Part shown: positions 6,541 to 12,972 of the stretch, piece after piece
How positions within the stretch are numbered: position 1 is the stretch's first letter
How the letters are laid out: the number at the start of each line of letters is the position of its first letter
NCBI GenBank assembly: GCA_949742895.1
Contig: CATJRT010000155.1
Location: 1 to 15,035, forward strand
Direction of reading: 5' to 3'
DNA from: an uncultured Eubacteriales bacterium
Lineage (GTDB): Bacteria; Bacillota_A; Clostridia; Oscillospirales; Oscillospiraceae
DNA length: 15,035 bases
Position numbers and translations under genes: made by a program
The notes under the pieces: model-generated
Seen by the model: the letters and a program-made list of their open reading frames with translations, nothing else
Told to the model about the DNA's origin: nothing
Database searches by the model: none

Positions 6541-8610
6541 ATGAGCTATTCTCCGCGCAGCATCCGAAATATTTGTCTATTGGGTCACGGTGGTAACGGA
6601 AAGACCACTCTGGTGGAGAGCTTCCTGCGCATGACCGGCGTCATCGACCGGCTGGGCAGGACCACCGACGGCAACACCGTGTGTGACTACGATCCCGAGG
6701 AGATCAAGCGCCAGATCTCCATTTCCGCCGCCGTCGCTCCCGTGGAGTATAACGGCTGCAAAATTAACGTACTGGACGCCCCCGGCAATTTCGACTTTGC
6801 CGGCGAGGTGGCCGAATGCCTGTCTGTGGCCGATGCGGGTGTACTGGTGTGCGCCGCCAAGGGCGGTATGTCCGTAGGCACCGAGCGGGCCTGGAAGCTG
6901 CTGGAGCAGCGTAAGATGCCCCGCATCGTGTACATCTCCAAGATGGACGAGGACAACGTGGACTTCAACTCCGCCTTCGAGACCCTCCGGGAACACTTCG
7001 GCAAGAGCGTCGCCCCCTTGGTGGTGCCCATCTGGGACGCCGACAAGAAGGTCACAGGCGTGGTGGACGTGCTCCACAAGCGCGCCTTCGAGCCGGACGG
7101 CAACAAGCGCAAGGAGATCCCCATCCCCGAGGATAAGGTGGATGTGATCAACGAGATCTACGACCAGCTCATGGAGTCTGTAGCCGAGACCAGTGAGGAG
7201 TTCATGGAGAAGTTCTTCTCCGGCGAATCCTTCACCTATGCCGAGATCATGCAGGGCCTGCGCACCGGCGTGCGGGACTGCTCCATGGTCCCCGTGCTGT
7301 GCGGCTCCGCCTACAGCGGCCTGGGTACCCTGATGCTGCTGGACATCATCATCGACTTGCTCCCCAACCCCTTGGAGGGCATCCCCGCCGGCGGCGTGAA
7401 CAAGGACGGCGAGCACGAGAAGTTCATCGTCTCCCAGGGCGCGGTTCCCGCCGCCTTCGTGTTCAAGACCGTGGCTGACCAGTACGGCAAGTTCTCCTTC
7501 ATCAAGGTGCTGTCCGACACTATCACCCCCGACATGACCCTGGTGAACGCCACCACCGGCCTGAACGAGAAGCTGGGCCGGCTGTACGTCATGCGGGGTA
7601 AGAAGAGTGAAGAGGTGAAGGAGCTGCTGTGCGGCGACATCGGCGCCATCGGCAAGATGGACAAGGTCAAGACCGGCGACACCCTGTGCGACGCCCGCAA
7701 GTTCATCAAGCTGGACCCCATTCCCTTCGCCGAGCCGAACTACTCCAAGGCCATCGCCCCCAAGACACGGGGCCAGGAGGACAAGGTGGCGGGTGGTCTG
7801 TCCCGCCTCAACGAGGAAGACCCCACCTTCACCGTGGTCAACAACGGCGAGACCCACCAGATGGTCATCACAACCGCTGGCGACATCCAGATGGACGTGC
7901 TGGTGAGCAAGCTCAAGAGCCGCTTCAACGTGGAGGTGGAGCTGAGCGAGCCACGGGTGGCCTACCGGGTGAAGATCCGCAAGACCGTCCAGAAGCAGGG
8001 GCGGCATAAGAAGCAGACCGGCGGCTCCGGCCAGTTCGGCGACGTTTGGATCCGCTTTGAGCCGGGCGAGAACGAGGAGCTGGAGTTCTGCGAGGAAGTG
8101 TTCGGCGGCTCCGTGCCCCGCAATTTCTTCCCCGCCGTCGAAAAGGGCCTGCGGGAAGCCTGCGTCCACGGCGTGCTGGCAGGCTACCCGGTGGTGAACC
8201 TGAAGGCCACCCTGTACGACGGCAGCTACCATCCGGTAGACTCCTCTGAAATTGCTTTCAAAACCGCCGCGCAGTTGGCTTATAAGGCCGCGCTGCCCGA
8301 GGCATCCCCTGTGCTGTTGGAGCCGGTGGGTGAGCTGAAGGTCACCGTGCCCGACAGCTATATGGGCGACGTGCTGGGCGACCTGAACAAGCGCCGGGGC
8401 CGTGTCATGGATATGCAGCCGGTGGGAGACGGGAACCAGGTTATCACCGCCGAGGCGCCCATGGCCGAGATGATGAGCTATGCCATCGACCTGCGGGCTA
8501 TGACCCAGTCCCGCGGCACTTTTACCCTGCACTTTGTGCGGTATGAGGACTGTCCTGCTGCTGCCCAGGAGAAGGCCATCGCCGCCGCCAAGGCCATGGC
8601 GGAGGAATAA
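6541..8610 (+). CDS. Elongation factor G-like translational GTPase (EF-G paralogue)
   Basis: The 689-aa protein has full EF-G architecture: G domain (1-~275), domain II, domains III and IV (RKTVQKQGRHKKQTGGSGQFGDVW), and domain V ending AAAKAMAEE. The G motifs are atypical. The P-loop is GHGGNGKTT (15-23) instead of GHxDxGKT. Switch I has RQISI (57-61) instead of RGITI. G3 is DAPGNFDF (79-86), where canonical factors have DTPGH with the catalytic His, here Asn83. G4 is SKMD (133-136) rather than NKMD. These changes place it with the EF-G-like (FusA2/EF-G2) proteins that accompany the true EF-G, not with the housekeeping factor next to rpsL/rpsG. Its job is not settled: it may bind GTP and ribosomes with weak or altered hydrolysis (inference). 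It has its own strong promoter and may be co-transcribed with the MazG-like gene. Confidence 0.9.
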   Translation: MSYSPRSIRNICLLGHGGNGKTTLVESFLRMTGVIDRLGRTTDGNTVCDYDPEEIKRQISISAAVAPVEYNGCKINVLDAPGNFDFAGEVAECLSVADAGVLVCAAKGGMSVGTERAWKLLEQRKMPRIVYISKMDEDNVDFNSAFETLREHFGKSVAPLVVPIWDADKKVTGVVDVLHKRAFEPDGNKRKEIPIPEDKVDVINEIYDQLMESVAETSEEFMEKFFSGESFTYAEIMQGLRTGVRDCSMVPVLCGSAYSGLGTLMLLDIIIDLLPNPLEGIPAGGVNKDGEHEKFIVSQGAVPAAFVFKTVADQYGKFSFIKVLSDTITPDMTLVNATTGLNEKLGRLYVMRGKKSEEVKELLCGDIGAIGKMDKVKTGDTLCDARKFIKLDPIPFAEPNYSKAIAPKTRGQEDKVAGGLSRLNEEDPTFTVVNNGETHQMVITTAGDIQMDVLVSKLKSRFNVEVELSEPRVAYRVKIRKTVQKQGRHKKQTGGSGQFGDVWIRFEPGENEELEFCEEVFGGSVPRNFFPAVEKGLREACVHGVLAGYPVVNLKATLYDGSYHPVDSSEIAFKTAAQLAYKAALPEASPVLLEPVGELKVTVPDSYMGDVLGDLNKRRGRVMDMQPVGDGNQVITAEAPMAEMMSYAIDLRAMTQSRGTFTLHFVRYEDCPAAAQEKAIAAAKAMAEE

Positions 8611-8623
8611 ACCAAACATGGAC

Positions 8624-8658
8624 AAGAGGGGACGCTCGGCTCAGAGCATCCCCCTCTT
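8624..8658 (+). terminator. Imperfect hairpin after the EF-G-like gene (degenerate terminator-like)
   Basis: AAGAGGGG (8624-8631) pairs with CCCCTCTT (8651-8658). Inner pairs lie between 8634-8637 and 8644-8647, with a mismatch and a bulge between the two helices, and the loop is GGCTCA. No T run follows, so readthrough into the MazG-like gene is likely. The segment GACAAGAGGGGACGCT resembles GACAAAGGGGACGCT in the intact terminator at 9069-9083. Confidence 0.6.
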
Positions 8659-8677
8659 ATGGATGGAGACAGTACCA

Positions 8678-9010
8678 ATGAATGACAGCAAAACCACAAT
8701 CTCCGAGATCAAAGAAACACTCGCCGCCTTTGACCGGCAGCGGGGGTGGGGTGCGGGGCATACCGCTCTGAACCTGGCCATCAGTATCAGCTTGGAGGCT
8801 TCCGAGCTGCTGGAGATCTTCCAGTGGTGCGGGCCGGAGGAGGCAAATAAGGCCGCCCGGAAAACAGAGCGGGAGCATTTTATGGAGGAGCTGGCTGACG
8901 TAATGATCTACTGCATAAAGCTGGCCAATCGTTTCGATGTGGACGTGGCTGGGGCCATAGAGGACAAGATGAAAAAGAATGCGGAAAAATACCCAGTGCA
9001 GCAATTATAG
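8678..9010 (+). CDS. MazG-like nucleotide pyrophosphohydrolase
   Basis: The 110-aa protein belongs to the all-alpha NTP pyrophosphohydrolase superfamily (single-domain MazG-like/RS21-C6 group), which cleaves (d)NTPs to the monophosphate and pyrophosphate, often as house-cleaning of damaged nucleotides. The Mg-binding helices show E40-x2-E43 (SLEASELLEIFQW) and E70-E71-x2-D74 (MEELADVMIYCIKLANRFDVD). The start at 8678 is preferred, with GGAG at 8665-8668, 9 nt upstream. The in-frame ATG at 8663 overlaps that site. There is no promoter in the 67-nt gap to the EF-G-like gene, so it probably depends on readthrough. It is flanked on both sides by copies of the EF-G gene end. Confidence 0.85.
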   Translation: MNDSKTTISEIKETLAAFDRQRGWGAGHTALNLAISISLEASELLEIFQWCGPEEANKAARKTEREHFMEELADVMIYCIKLANRFDVDVAGAIEDKMKKNAEKYPVQQL

Positions 9011-9049
9011 GAGCAAAGGGCCGCAGCCAAGGCTATGGCTGAAGAATGA
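9011..9049 (+). pseudogene. Remnant duplicating the C-terminus and stop of the EF-G-like gene
   Basis: Directly after the MazG-like TAG, and in the same frame, 13 codons read EQRAAAKAMAEE then TGA. The EF-G-like protein ends KAIAAAKAMAEE then TAA. Over the last 30 nt (9020-9049 against 8581-8610), 25 bases are identical. The five differences are four synonymous third positions and the stop codon (TAA to TGA). That pattern suggests two once-translated copies that diverged under selection. No ribosome site or start belongs to it now. Confidence 0.7.
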
Positions 9050-9071
9050 TTCAAGCTCTGCACGTACAGAC

Positions 9072-9109
9072 AAAGGGGACGCTTCACAAGAAGCGTCCCC
9101 TTTTCTTTT
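9072..9109 (+). terminator. Rho-independent terminator after the MazG-like gene
   Basis: A perfect 13-bp stem, AAAGGGGACGCTT (9072-9084) with 9091-9103, has a CACAAG loop and is followed by a T-rich tail (TTTTCTTTT overlapping the stem end). Confidence 0.92.
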
Positions 9110-9127
9110 GCAAATCAGGAAAACCGG

Positions 9128-9161
9128 AAAAAGGCCGTCCAGGATATCCTGAACGGCCTTT
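9128..9161 (-). terminator. Rho-independent terminator of the hydrogenase gene
   Basis: AAAGGCCGT (9130-9138) pairs with ACGGCCTTT (9153-9161), with an inner CAGG/CCTG pairing around ATAT. On the minus strand it is followed by TTTTT. It begins 13 nt after the hydrogenase stop and faces the plus-strand terminator at 9072-9109. Confidence 0.88.
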
Positions 9162-9173
9162 CAGGTGTTTCAC

Positions 9174-10685
9174 TTATGACTGGGCTGTTGCCTCTACACG
9201 AACCTTTTCCACAGCTCCGCCGGGCTTTTTGTCGCTGCTTGCCGCCGGGACCTCCGCCGGATTGCCGCCGATCTGGTTAATGGCATCGGCAATGGTTCGC
9301 CCACCCGCCTGGCTGGCATGTTTCGTCACCTCGGCCTTGTTCTTCTTGTTGCGGTTGATGACTGCCGGACCCTGGATGCAGCCGCCTTGACACGCCATGC
9401 CCTCGATGAAGTTCTCCGGCAAAACGCCCTTGGACATCTTCAGCAGAGCCAGCTTGCACTCCTCGATGCCGCTGCACGCAATAGTTCTGGCCTCTACGGA
9501 GCTGCCCCGTTCCTTCAGGCCCTGGGCCCCCGCCGCCGCCACACCGCCGCCGGAGGCAAAGGCGCGGCCAAAGCCGCTGGCATGATCCAGGGGAACCTCA
9601 GGCATCTTGGTTACGTCGATGTCCTTGGCGGCCAGCATGGAGTACAGCTCCTCAAAGGTGAGAACCAAATCCACGGAGGCGCGTGTGCGGCCCAGGTGGA
9701 ACTCCCGCTTTTTTGCCACGCAGGGACCGATGAATACCACGCGGGCCAGAGGGTCACGGTCCTTGATGTTCCGTCCCAGCATCACCATGGGGGAGGGCGT
9801 GGTGGACACCATGGGCACCATATCTGGCATATGCCGCTCCACAAAGGCTACAAACGCCGGACAGCAGGAGGAGGTCATGGGTCCGCCGCCCCTCTCCTCG
9901 AACTCGGCGGATTCGGTCTGGGCGGTGAGGTCTGCGCCCAGCGCCACCTCCGCCACATCGTAGAAGCCCATTTCCTTCAGCGCCGCAGCCATCTGGCCGG
10001 GGGTGCAGTCGAACTGGCCCACAAAGGAGGGGGCAATGATGGCGTATACATGAAGGCCCCACTTGTCCGCGCCCAGTAGCATCTGGATTACGTCCACGAT
10101 GTAGGACTTGTCCATCACTGCGCCGAAGGGGCACTGGATGACGCACTGGCCGCAGGAGATGCACTTGGTGGCGTCGATGCTGGCCTTGCGGTCCTCACCC
10201 ATGGTGATGGCCTTGACGGGGCAGCCCCGCTCACAGGGGCGCATATTTTTGGTGATTGCGCCGTAGGGACAGGCCTCGATGCACTTGCCGCACAGCACGC
10301 ATTTGGAGTGGTCAATAACGGAACGATGGTTTTCGATACGGATGGCGCCCTTGGGACACGCCTCAATACAGCGGTGGGCGATACAGCCACGGCAGCTTGG
10401 CCCCACACTGATTTCGGTGACGGGGCACTCGTCGCAGGCGATGGGCAGCACCTCCACCAGGGAGGGGTTGGCCCGGTCGCCGCCCATGGCCATTTTGACC
10501 CGGCTGGTGACAATGGCCCGCTCCTTGTAGATGCAGCATCGCATCTGGGCTTCGGGTCCGGGGATGATTGCCTCGGGGATGTTCAGCAGGTCGGTACCCT
10601 CCAGCCGCTCGTTCCAGGCCAGACGGGCCACGGCGGTGAGCACATCGTCCTTCAGCTTTTGAACTGTAGTTTCGTAATGACGCAT
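9174..10685 (-). CDS. Monomeric [FeFe]-hydrogenase, group B-like
   Basis: The 503-aa iron hydrogenase interconverts protons and H2, probably using ferredoxin. Cysteine groups for several [4Fe-4S] clusters fill residues ~84-186: CDECP; CRGCIAHRCIEACP; CVLCGKCIEACP; a CxxxCP stretch at 151-156; and CISCGQCVIQCP. The H-cluster motifs are TSSCCPAF (271-278, Cys274/275), GPCVAKKRE (320-328, Cys322) and [13 protein letters not shown] (428-440, Cys432/436). They differ from the classical TSCCPxW, MPCxxKxxE and ExMxCxGGCxxGGG. To my knowledge such variants mark the group B-like enzymes of Clostridia, which are less studied than group A. Start: the GTG at 10697 overlaps AGAGGAG (10703-10697), so the ATG at 10685, 11 nt away, is preferred. 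It is transcribed alone with no maturase or partner subunit nearby, and its C-terminal tail is hydrophilic. Confidence 0.92.
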   Translation of the reverse strand: MRHYETTVQKLKDDVLTAVARLAWNERLEGTDLLNIPEAIIPGPEAQMRCCIYKERAIVTSRVKMAMGGDRANPSLVEVLPIACDECPVTEISVGPSCRGCIAHRCIEACPKGAIRIENHRSVIDHSKCVLCGKCIEACPYGAITKNMRPCERGCPVKAITMGEDRKASIDATKCISCGQCVIQCPFGAVMDKSYIVDVIQMLLGADKWGLHVYAIIAPSFVGQFDCTPGQMAAALKEMGFYDVAEVALGADLTAQTESAEFEERGGGPMTSSCCPAFVAFVERHMPDMVPMVSTTPSPMVMLGRNIKDRDPLARVVFIGPCVAKKREFHLGRTRASVDLVLTFEELYSMLAAKDIDVTKMPEVPLDHASGFGRAFASGGGVAAAGAQGLKERGSSVEARTIACSGIEECKLALLKMSKGVLPENFIEGMACQGGCIQGPAVINRNKKNKAEVTKHASQAGGRTIADAINQIGGNPAEVPAASSDKKPGGAVEKVRVEATAQS

Positions 10686-10713
10686 GGGCAGTTTCACTCC
10701 TCTGCATACTGGC

Positions 10714-10729
10714 GGGCCGGGGCCGGCCC
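10714..10729 (-). other. GC-rich hairpin in the hydrogenase mRNA leader
   Basis: GGGCCG pairs with CGGCCC around a 4-nt loop, 10 nt before the AGAGGAG ribosome site. It lies inside the predicted transcript and could affect translation initiation; no known riboswitch is recognised. Confidence 0.4.
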
Positions 10730-10764
10730 TGAATTGTTAAAAAAATGTCGATTTACAGTTTTGA

Positions 10765-10793
10765 ATTATAGCGTGGATGAAGTTCCGCGTCAA
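10765..10793 (-). promoter_or_regulatory. Sigma-A promoter of the hydrogenase gene
   Basis: On the minus strand TTGACG (10793-10788), 17 bp, TATAAT (10770-10765). Predicted start near 10758, leader ~72 nt. Confidence 0.87.
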
Positions 10794-10902
10794 CCCCAAA
10801 ACCGCTGATTTTATTGTGAAAATTTGTGGTGGTTTTGGCAGTTGGATGAAGGGGACGCGCACTCTGGCGGGCCGGCCTGCATAGGTTGGGTATGAAAACG
10901 CA

Positions 10903-10922
10903 GGGCGGGGGCGTCCCCGCCC
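10903..10922 (+). other. Perfect hairpin just upstream of the ATPase-like gene's ribosome site
   Basis: GGGCGGGG (10903-10910) and CCCCGCCC (10915-10922) flank a GCGT loop, 4 nt before the AGGAGGAGG at 10927-10935. The closeness suggests a role in translation control or an upstream transcription stop; there is no T run. I could not find a convincing promoter for the downstream gene. Confidence 0.45.
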
Positions 10923-10945
10923 GATCAGGAGGAGGCTTTTGGCGA

Positions 10946-12034
10946 ATGTCGAACATTCAATATTTTCTCGGGGGGAACACGCCCTCGGGATTTTATTCCC
11001 TGTACCACCAGCTGTCCGACCCAGAGCACATCCGGGCGCTGTACATCATCAAGAGCGGCCCGGGCAGCGGCAAATCCAGCCTTATGCGGCGGGTGGGCCG
11101 CCACGCCCAGGCGGCGGGGCTGGAGACGGAAGAGGTGCTTTGCTCCGGCGACCCGGATTCGCTGGACGCGCTGATCCTGCCCCAGCTGGGGGCGGCGATT
11201 GTGGACGGCACCGCGCCCCACGTGGTAGAACCTCAATGCCCCGGCGTAGTTGACCGTTACATAGATCTGAGCGGCTTCTACGACCGCGCGGGGCTCCAGC
11301 CCCTGAAGGAGCAGATCCAGGCCGCCTTCACCGAGTACCAGGGCCGCTACAAGCGGGTATACCGCTGCCTGGGGGCGGCGGGGGAGCTGCGCCGGGACAT
11401 GAATGAGCTGCTGGACACCGACGCGGTGCAGCAGAGGCTGGCCAAGCGGGCCGCGGGCATCATCGGCCGGGAGCTGAAAAAGCCCGGTACAGGCCCCTCC
11501 CGGCCCCGGCAGCGGTTCCTTTCCGCCGTCACCCACAAAGGATTCGTGTCCCTCTGGGACACGGTGGACGCCCAGGCTGGCCGGGTTTACGAGCTGGCGG
11601 ACAGCTACGGCCTGGCCCACCACCTGCTCAACCCGCTTCTCACCGCCGGGCTGGCGGCGGGACATCAGGTCATCGCCTGCCCCGACCCCATGGCCCCGGA
11701 CCGGCTGGCCCACCTGATCTTCCCCAGCCTGTCCCTGGCCTTTGTCACCGCCACGCCGGAGGAGCCCTGGCCCCACCGGGCCTACCGCCGTCTGCGGCTG
11801 GATTCCATGGTCAGCGCCGACGCCTGCCGCGCCGCAAAATCCCGGCTGCGGTTCACCAAGCGGGTGGCTTCCGCCCTGCTGGAGGAGGGTATAGCGGGGC
11901 TTTCCCAGGCCAAGGAGGCCCATGACCGGCTGGAACGGCTCTATAACCCCTATGTGGACTTCAGCCGCGTGGCGCAGACGGCAGACCGTCTGGCGGACGA
12001 GATCCTGGCCCTGGACCGGATAGACCCAATGTAA
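10946..12034 (+). CDS. P-loop ATPase-like protein of unknown function with two related domains
   Basis: The 362-aa protein resembles the conserved Firmicutes family PRK06851, a hypothetical nucleotide-binding protein (recognition from memory, moderately sure). Domain 1 carries YFLGGNTPSGFYSLY (6-20) then IIKSGPGSGKSSL with the Walker A at 38-45. Domain 2 repeats the pattern, RFLSAVTHKGFVSLW (190-204), but where the P-loop should be there is LADSYGLAHH (217-226): the glycines, Lys and Ser/Thr are gone. The middle (~120-180) is helical and charged. The start at 10946 is chosen because AGGAGGAGG (10927-10935) sits 10 nt upstream; the ATG at 10886 lacks a ribosome site. It is divergent from the hydrogenase. 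Function unknown. Confidence 0.8.
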   Translation: MSNIQYFLGGNTPSGFYSLYHQLSDPEHIRALYIIKSGPGSGKSSLMRRVGRHAQAAGLETEEVLCSGDPDSLDALILPQLGAAIVDGTAPHVVEPQCPGVVDRYIDLSGFYDRAGLQPLKEQIQAAFTEYQGRYKRVYRCLGAAGELRRDMNELLDTDAVQQRLAKRAAGIIGRELKKPGTGPSRPRQRFLSAVTHKGFVSLWDTVDAQAGRVYELADSYGLAHHLLNPLLTAGLAAGHQVIACPDPMAPDRLAHLIFPSLSLAFVTATPEEPWPHRAYRRLRLDSMVSADACRAAKSRLRFTKRVASALLEEGIAGLSQAKEAHDRLERLYNPYVDFSRVAQTADRLADEILALDRIDPM

Positions 12035-12041
12035 TGAACTA

Positions 12042-12067
12042 GCGGGACGCCATCTCTGGCGTCCCGC
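12042..12067. terminator. Perfect hairpin after the ATPase-like gene
   Basis: GCGGGACGCCA (12042-12052) and its exact complement (12057-12067) enclose TCTC, starting 8 nt after the stop. The following bases ATATGTTAG are not a clear T run, so termination strength is uncertain. The rest of the gap up to 12142 shows only a small CTTTAG/CTAAAG hairpin overlapping the end of the next gene. Confidence 0.65.
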
Positions 12068-12142
12068 ATATGTTAGAGCCGGTCGGACTGTTTACAGCTT
12101 TTCGAGCGGTATGTCTTTCGGGCAATTACATCTTTAGGACGG

Positions 12143-12412
12143 CTAAAGCCAGTCAGCAAGCACGTCATGGAACGTGGCAGGTGTCACCCCATTGCGAACC
12201 AGAAGGCTGCTGAGCTCGTCGATCCGGGCGGCGCTGCACGTCACATGGGCTGCGGAGGCCTCTGCCCCGCCTTGCTCGACAATCCGGATGCCATAGCTCT
12301 CGCAGGAATAGGGACCGACGTCCATTTCGTCGATCAGGATGATGTAATCATAGCTGCGGGCCGCGCCGGATTCGTCGGGGAGCGTCAGCGTTTGCAAAAA
12401 CAACTCTCGCAT
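12143..12412 (-). CDS. Small protein of unknown function, possibly DUF6514-like, with Spo0A-type boxes upstream
   Basis: The 89-aa acidic protein has no signal peptide or membrane helix. It contains ESYGIRIVEQ in the middle and RIDELSSLLVRNGVTPATFHDVLADWL at the end. A YGI motif followed by a C-terminal 'helix, then VTP...DVL.D' pattern recalls the small clostridial DUF6514 family, but this is from memory and uncertain. Start: the frame is open to an ATG at 12481, yet the ATG at 12412 has GAGGTG (12424-12419) 6 nt upstream, and a sigma-A promoter at 12465-12437 would lie inside the longer version. A single-gene transcript, convergent with the ATPase-like gene. Confidence 0.7.
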   Translation of the reverse strand: MRELFLQTLTLPDESGAARSYDYIILIDEMDVGPYSCESYGIRIVEQGGAEASAAHVTCSAARIDELSSLLVRNGVTPATFHDVLADWL

Positions 12413-12436
12413 TGACTTCACCTCGCTTTCATTCCC

Positions 12437-12465
12437 ATTATCACCAAGATTTTCCCCGGTTTCAA
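12437..12465 (-). promoter_or_regulatory. Sigma-A promoter of the small 89-aa protein gene
   Basis: On the minus strand TTGAAA (12465-12460), 17 bp, GATAAT (12442-12437). The leader is very short and leads straight into the GAGGTG ribosome site. Confidence 0.68.
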
Positions 12466-12483
12466 GGGGCAGAAACCGCATAA

Positions 12484-12500
12484 TTCGACAAAATCCGACA
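12484..12500 (-). promoter_or_regulatory. Two tandem Spo0A-like boxes
   Basis: The plus strand reads TTCGACA (12484-12490), a perfect 0A box, and TCCGACA (12494-12500), one mismatch, exactly 10 bp apart and in the same orientation. They lie ~19-35 bp upstream of the -35 of the 12465-12437 promoter, a position suited to activation by phosphorylated Spo0A. Confidence 0.55.
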
Positions 12501-12591
12501 CAGGCACAAGATGTGGAACTATACAGTCAGTATTCGCCACCAATTCTGGTCGCCCAACATATTTCGCCGTAAAAATTATGTAGAATTGCAC

Positions 12592-12630
12592 AAAAAGCCA
12601 GGAGCGGATATTTTATCCGCTCCTGGCTTT
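12592..12630 (-). terminator. Strong terminator downstream of the etfA fragment
   Basis: A perfect 17-bp stem (12594-12610 with 12614-12630) has a 3-nt loop. On the minus strand the stem is followed by TTTTT. It lies 27 nt past the etfA stop codon. Its orientation supports etfA having been a real minus-strand gene here. Confidence 0.9.
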
Positions 12631-12657
12631 ACAGATGGTAAAATATAGGTTATTTTG

Positions 12658-12972
12658 TCAGCCCTTGGAAGCCTTGAATCCCTTGATGGCCTCAGCCAGC
12701 ATGGGGCCGACCTTGAACAGGTCGCCGGTGATGCCGTAGGTAGACGCGTCGAAAATGGGCGCGCTGCCGTTCTTGTTCACCGCGATGATGCACTCGGAGT
12801 CCTGCATACCCGCCAGATGCTGGATGGCGCCGGAGATGCCCAGGGCCACGTAGATCTTGGGGTGCACGGTCTTGCCGGTCTGGCCCACCTGGTGGTCCAC
12901 GCCGATCCAGCCCGCGTCCACCACAGCGCGGGACGCGCCGACCACGCCGCCCAGCACGTTGGCCAGCTCCTC
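12658..12972 (-). pseudogene. etfA: C-terminal fragment of electron transfer flavoprotein alpha subunit
   Basis: The last 104 residues of EtfA are present: [22 protein letters not shown], then [30 protein letters not shown] (FAD-binding core), [25 protein letters not shown], ending FKASKG and TGA. EtfA is normally ~320-400 aa, so the N-terminal two thirds are missing. There is no stop or frameshift in the remaining part. Upstream of EELA the minus-strand frame continues only as antisense of a hydrogenase, so the gene is cut at about 12972. Either it was broken by a rearrangement or the contig is wrongly joined here. In intact form it pairs with EtfB to pass electrons from acyl-CoA dehydrogenases or in bifurcation. 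Confidence 0.88.
12964..12972. other. Breakpoint with 9-nt microhomology between etfA and hydrogenase fragments
   Basis: CAGCTCCTC reads on the minus strand as the EtfA codons for E-E-L and on the plus strand as Q-L-L of the hydrogenase (the intact copy has IQMLLGADKW at this place). Left of it the sequence fits only EtfA; right of it, only hydrogenase. Confidence 0.75.

Noticed and set aside
6577..8625. A 682-aa open frame on the minus strand across the EF-G-like gene
   Set aside because: It is the antisense of a well-supported gene with strong G/C codon bias. The protein is a low-complexity His/Gly/Val-rich sequence with no recognisable domain, and no ribosome site fits.
10746..10752. TGTCGAT as a Spo0A box near the hydrogenase promoter
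   Set aside because: A single box with one mismatch in an AT-rich stretch, located within the transcribed leader. Too weak without a partner box.
12655..12963. N-terminal part of a continuous plus-strand frame running into the second hydrogenase fragment
   Set aside because: These ~103 codons are exactly the antisense of the EtfA C-terminus. No ribosome site precedes 12655. It is not a real N-terminal domain or a fusion protein.
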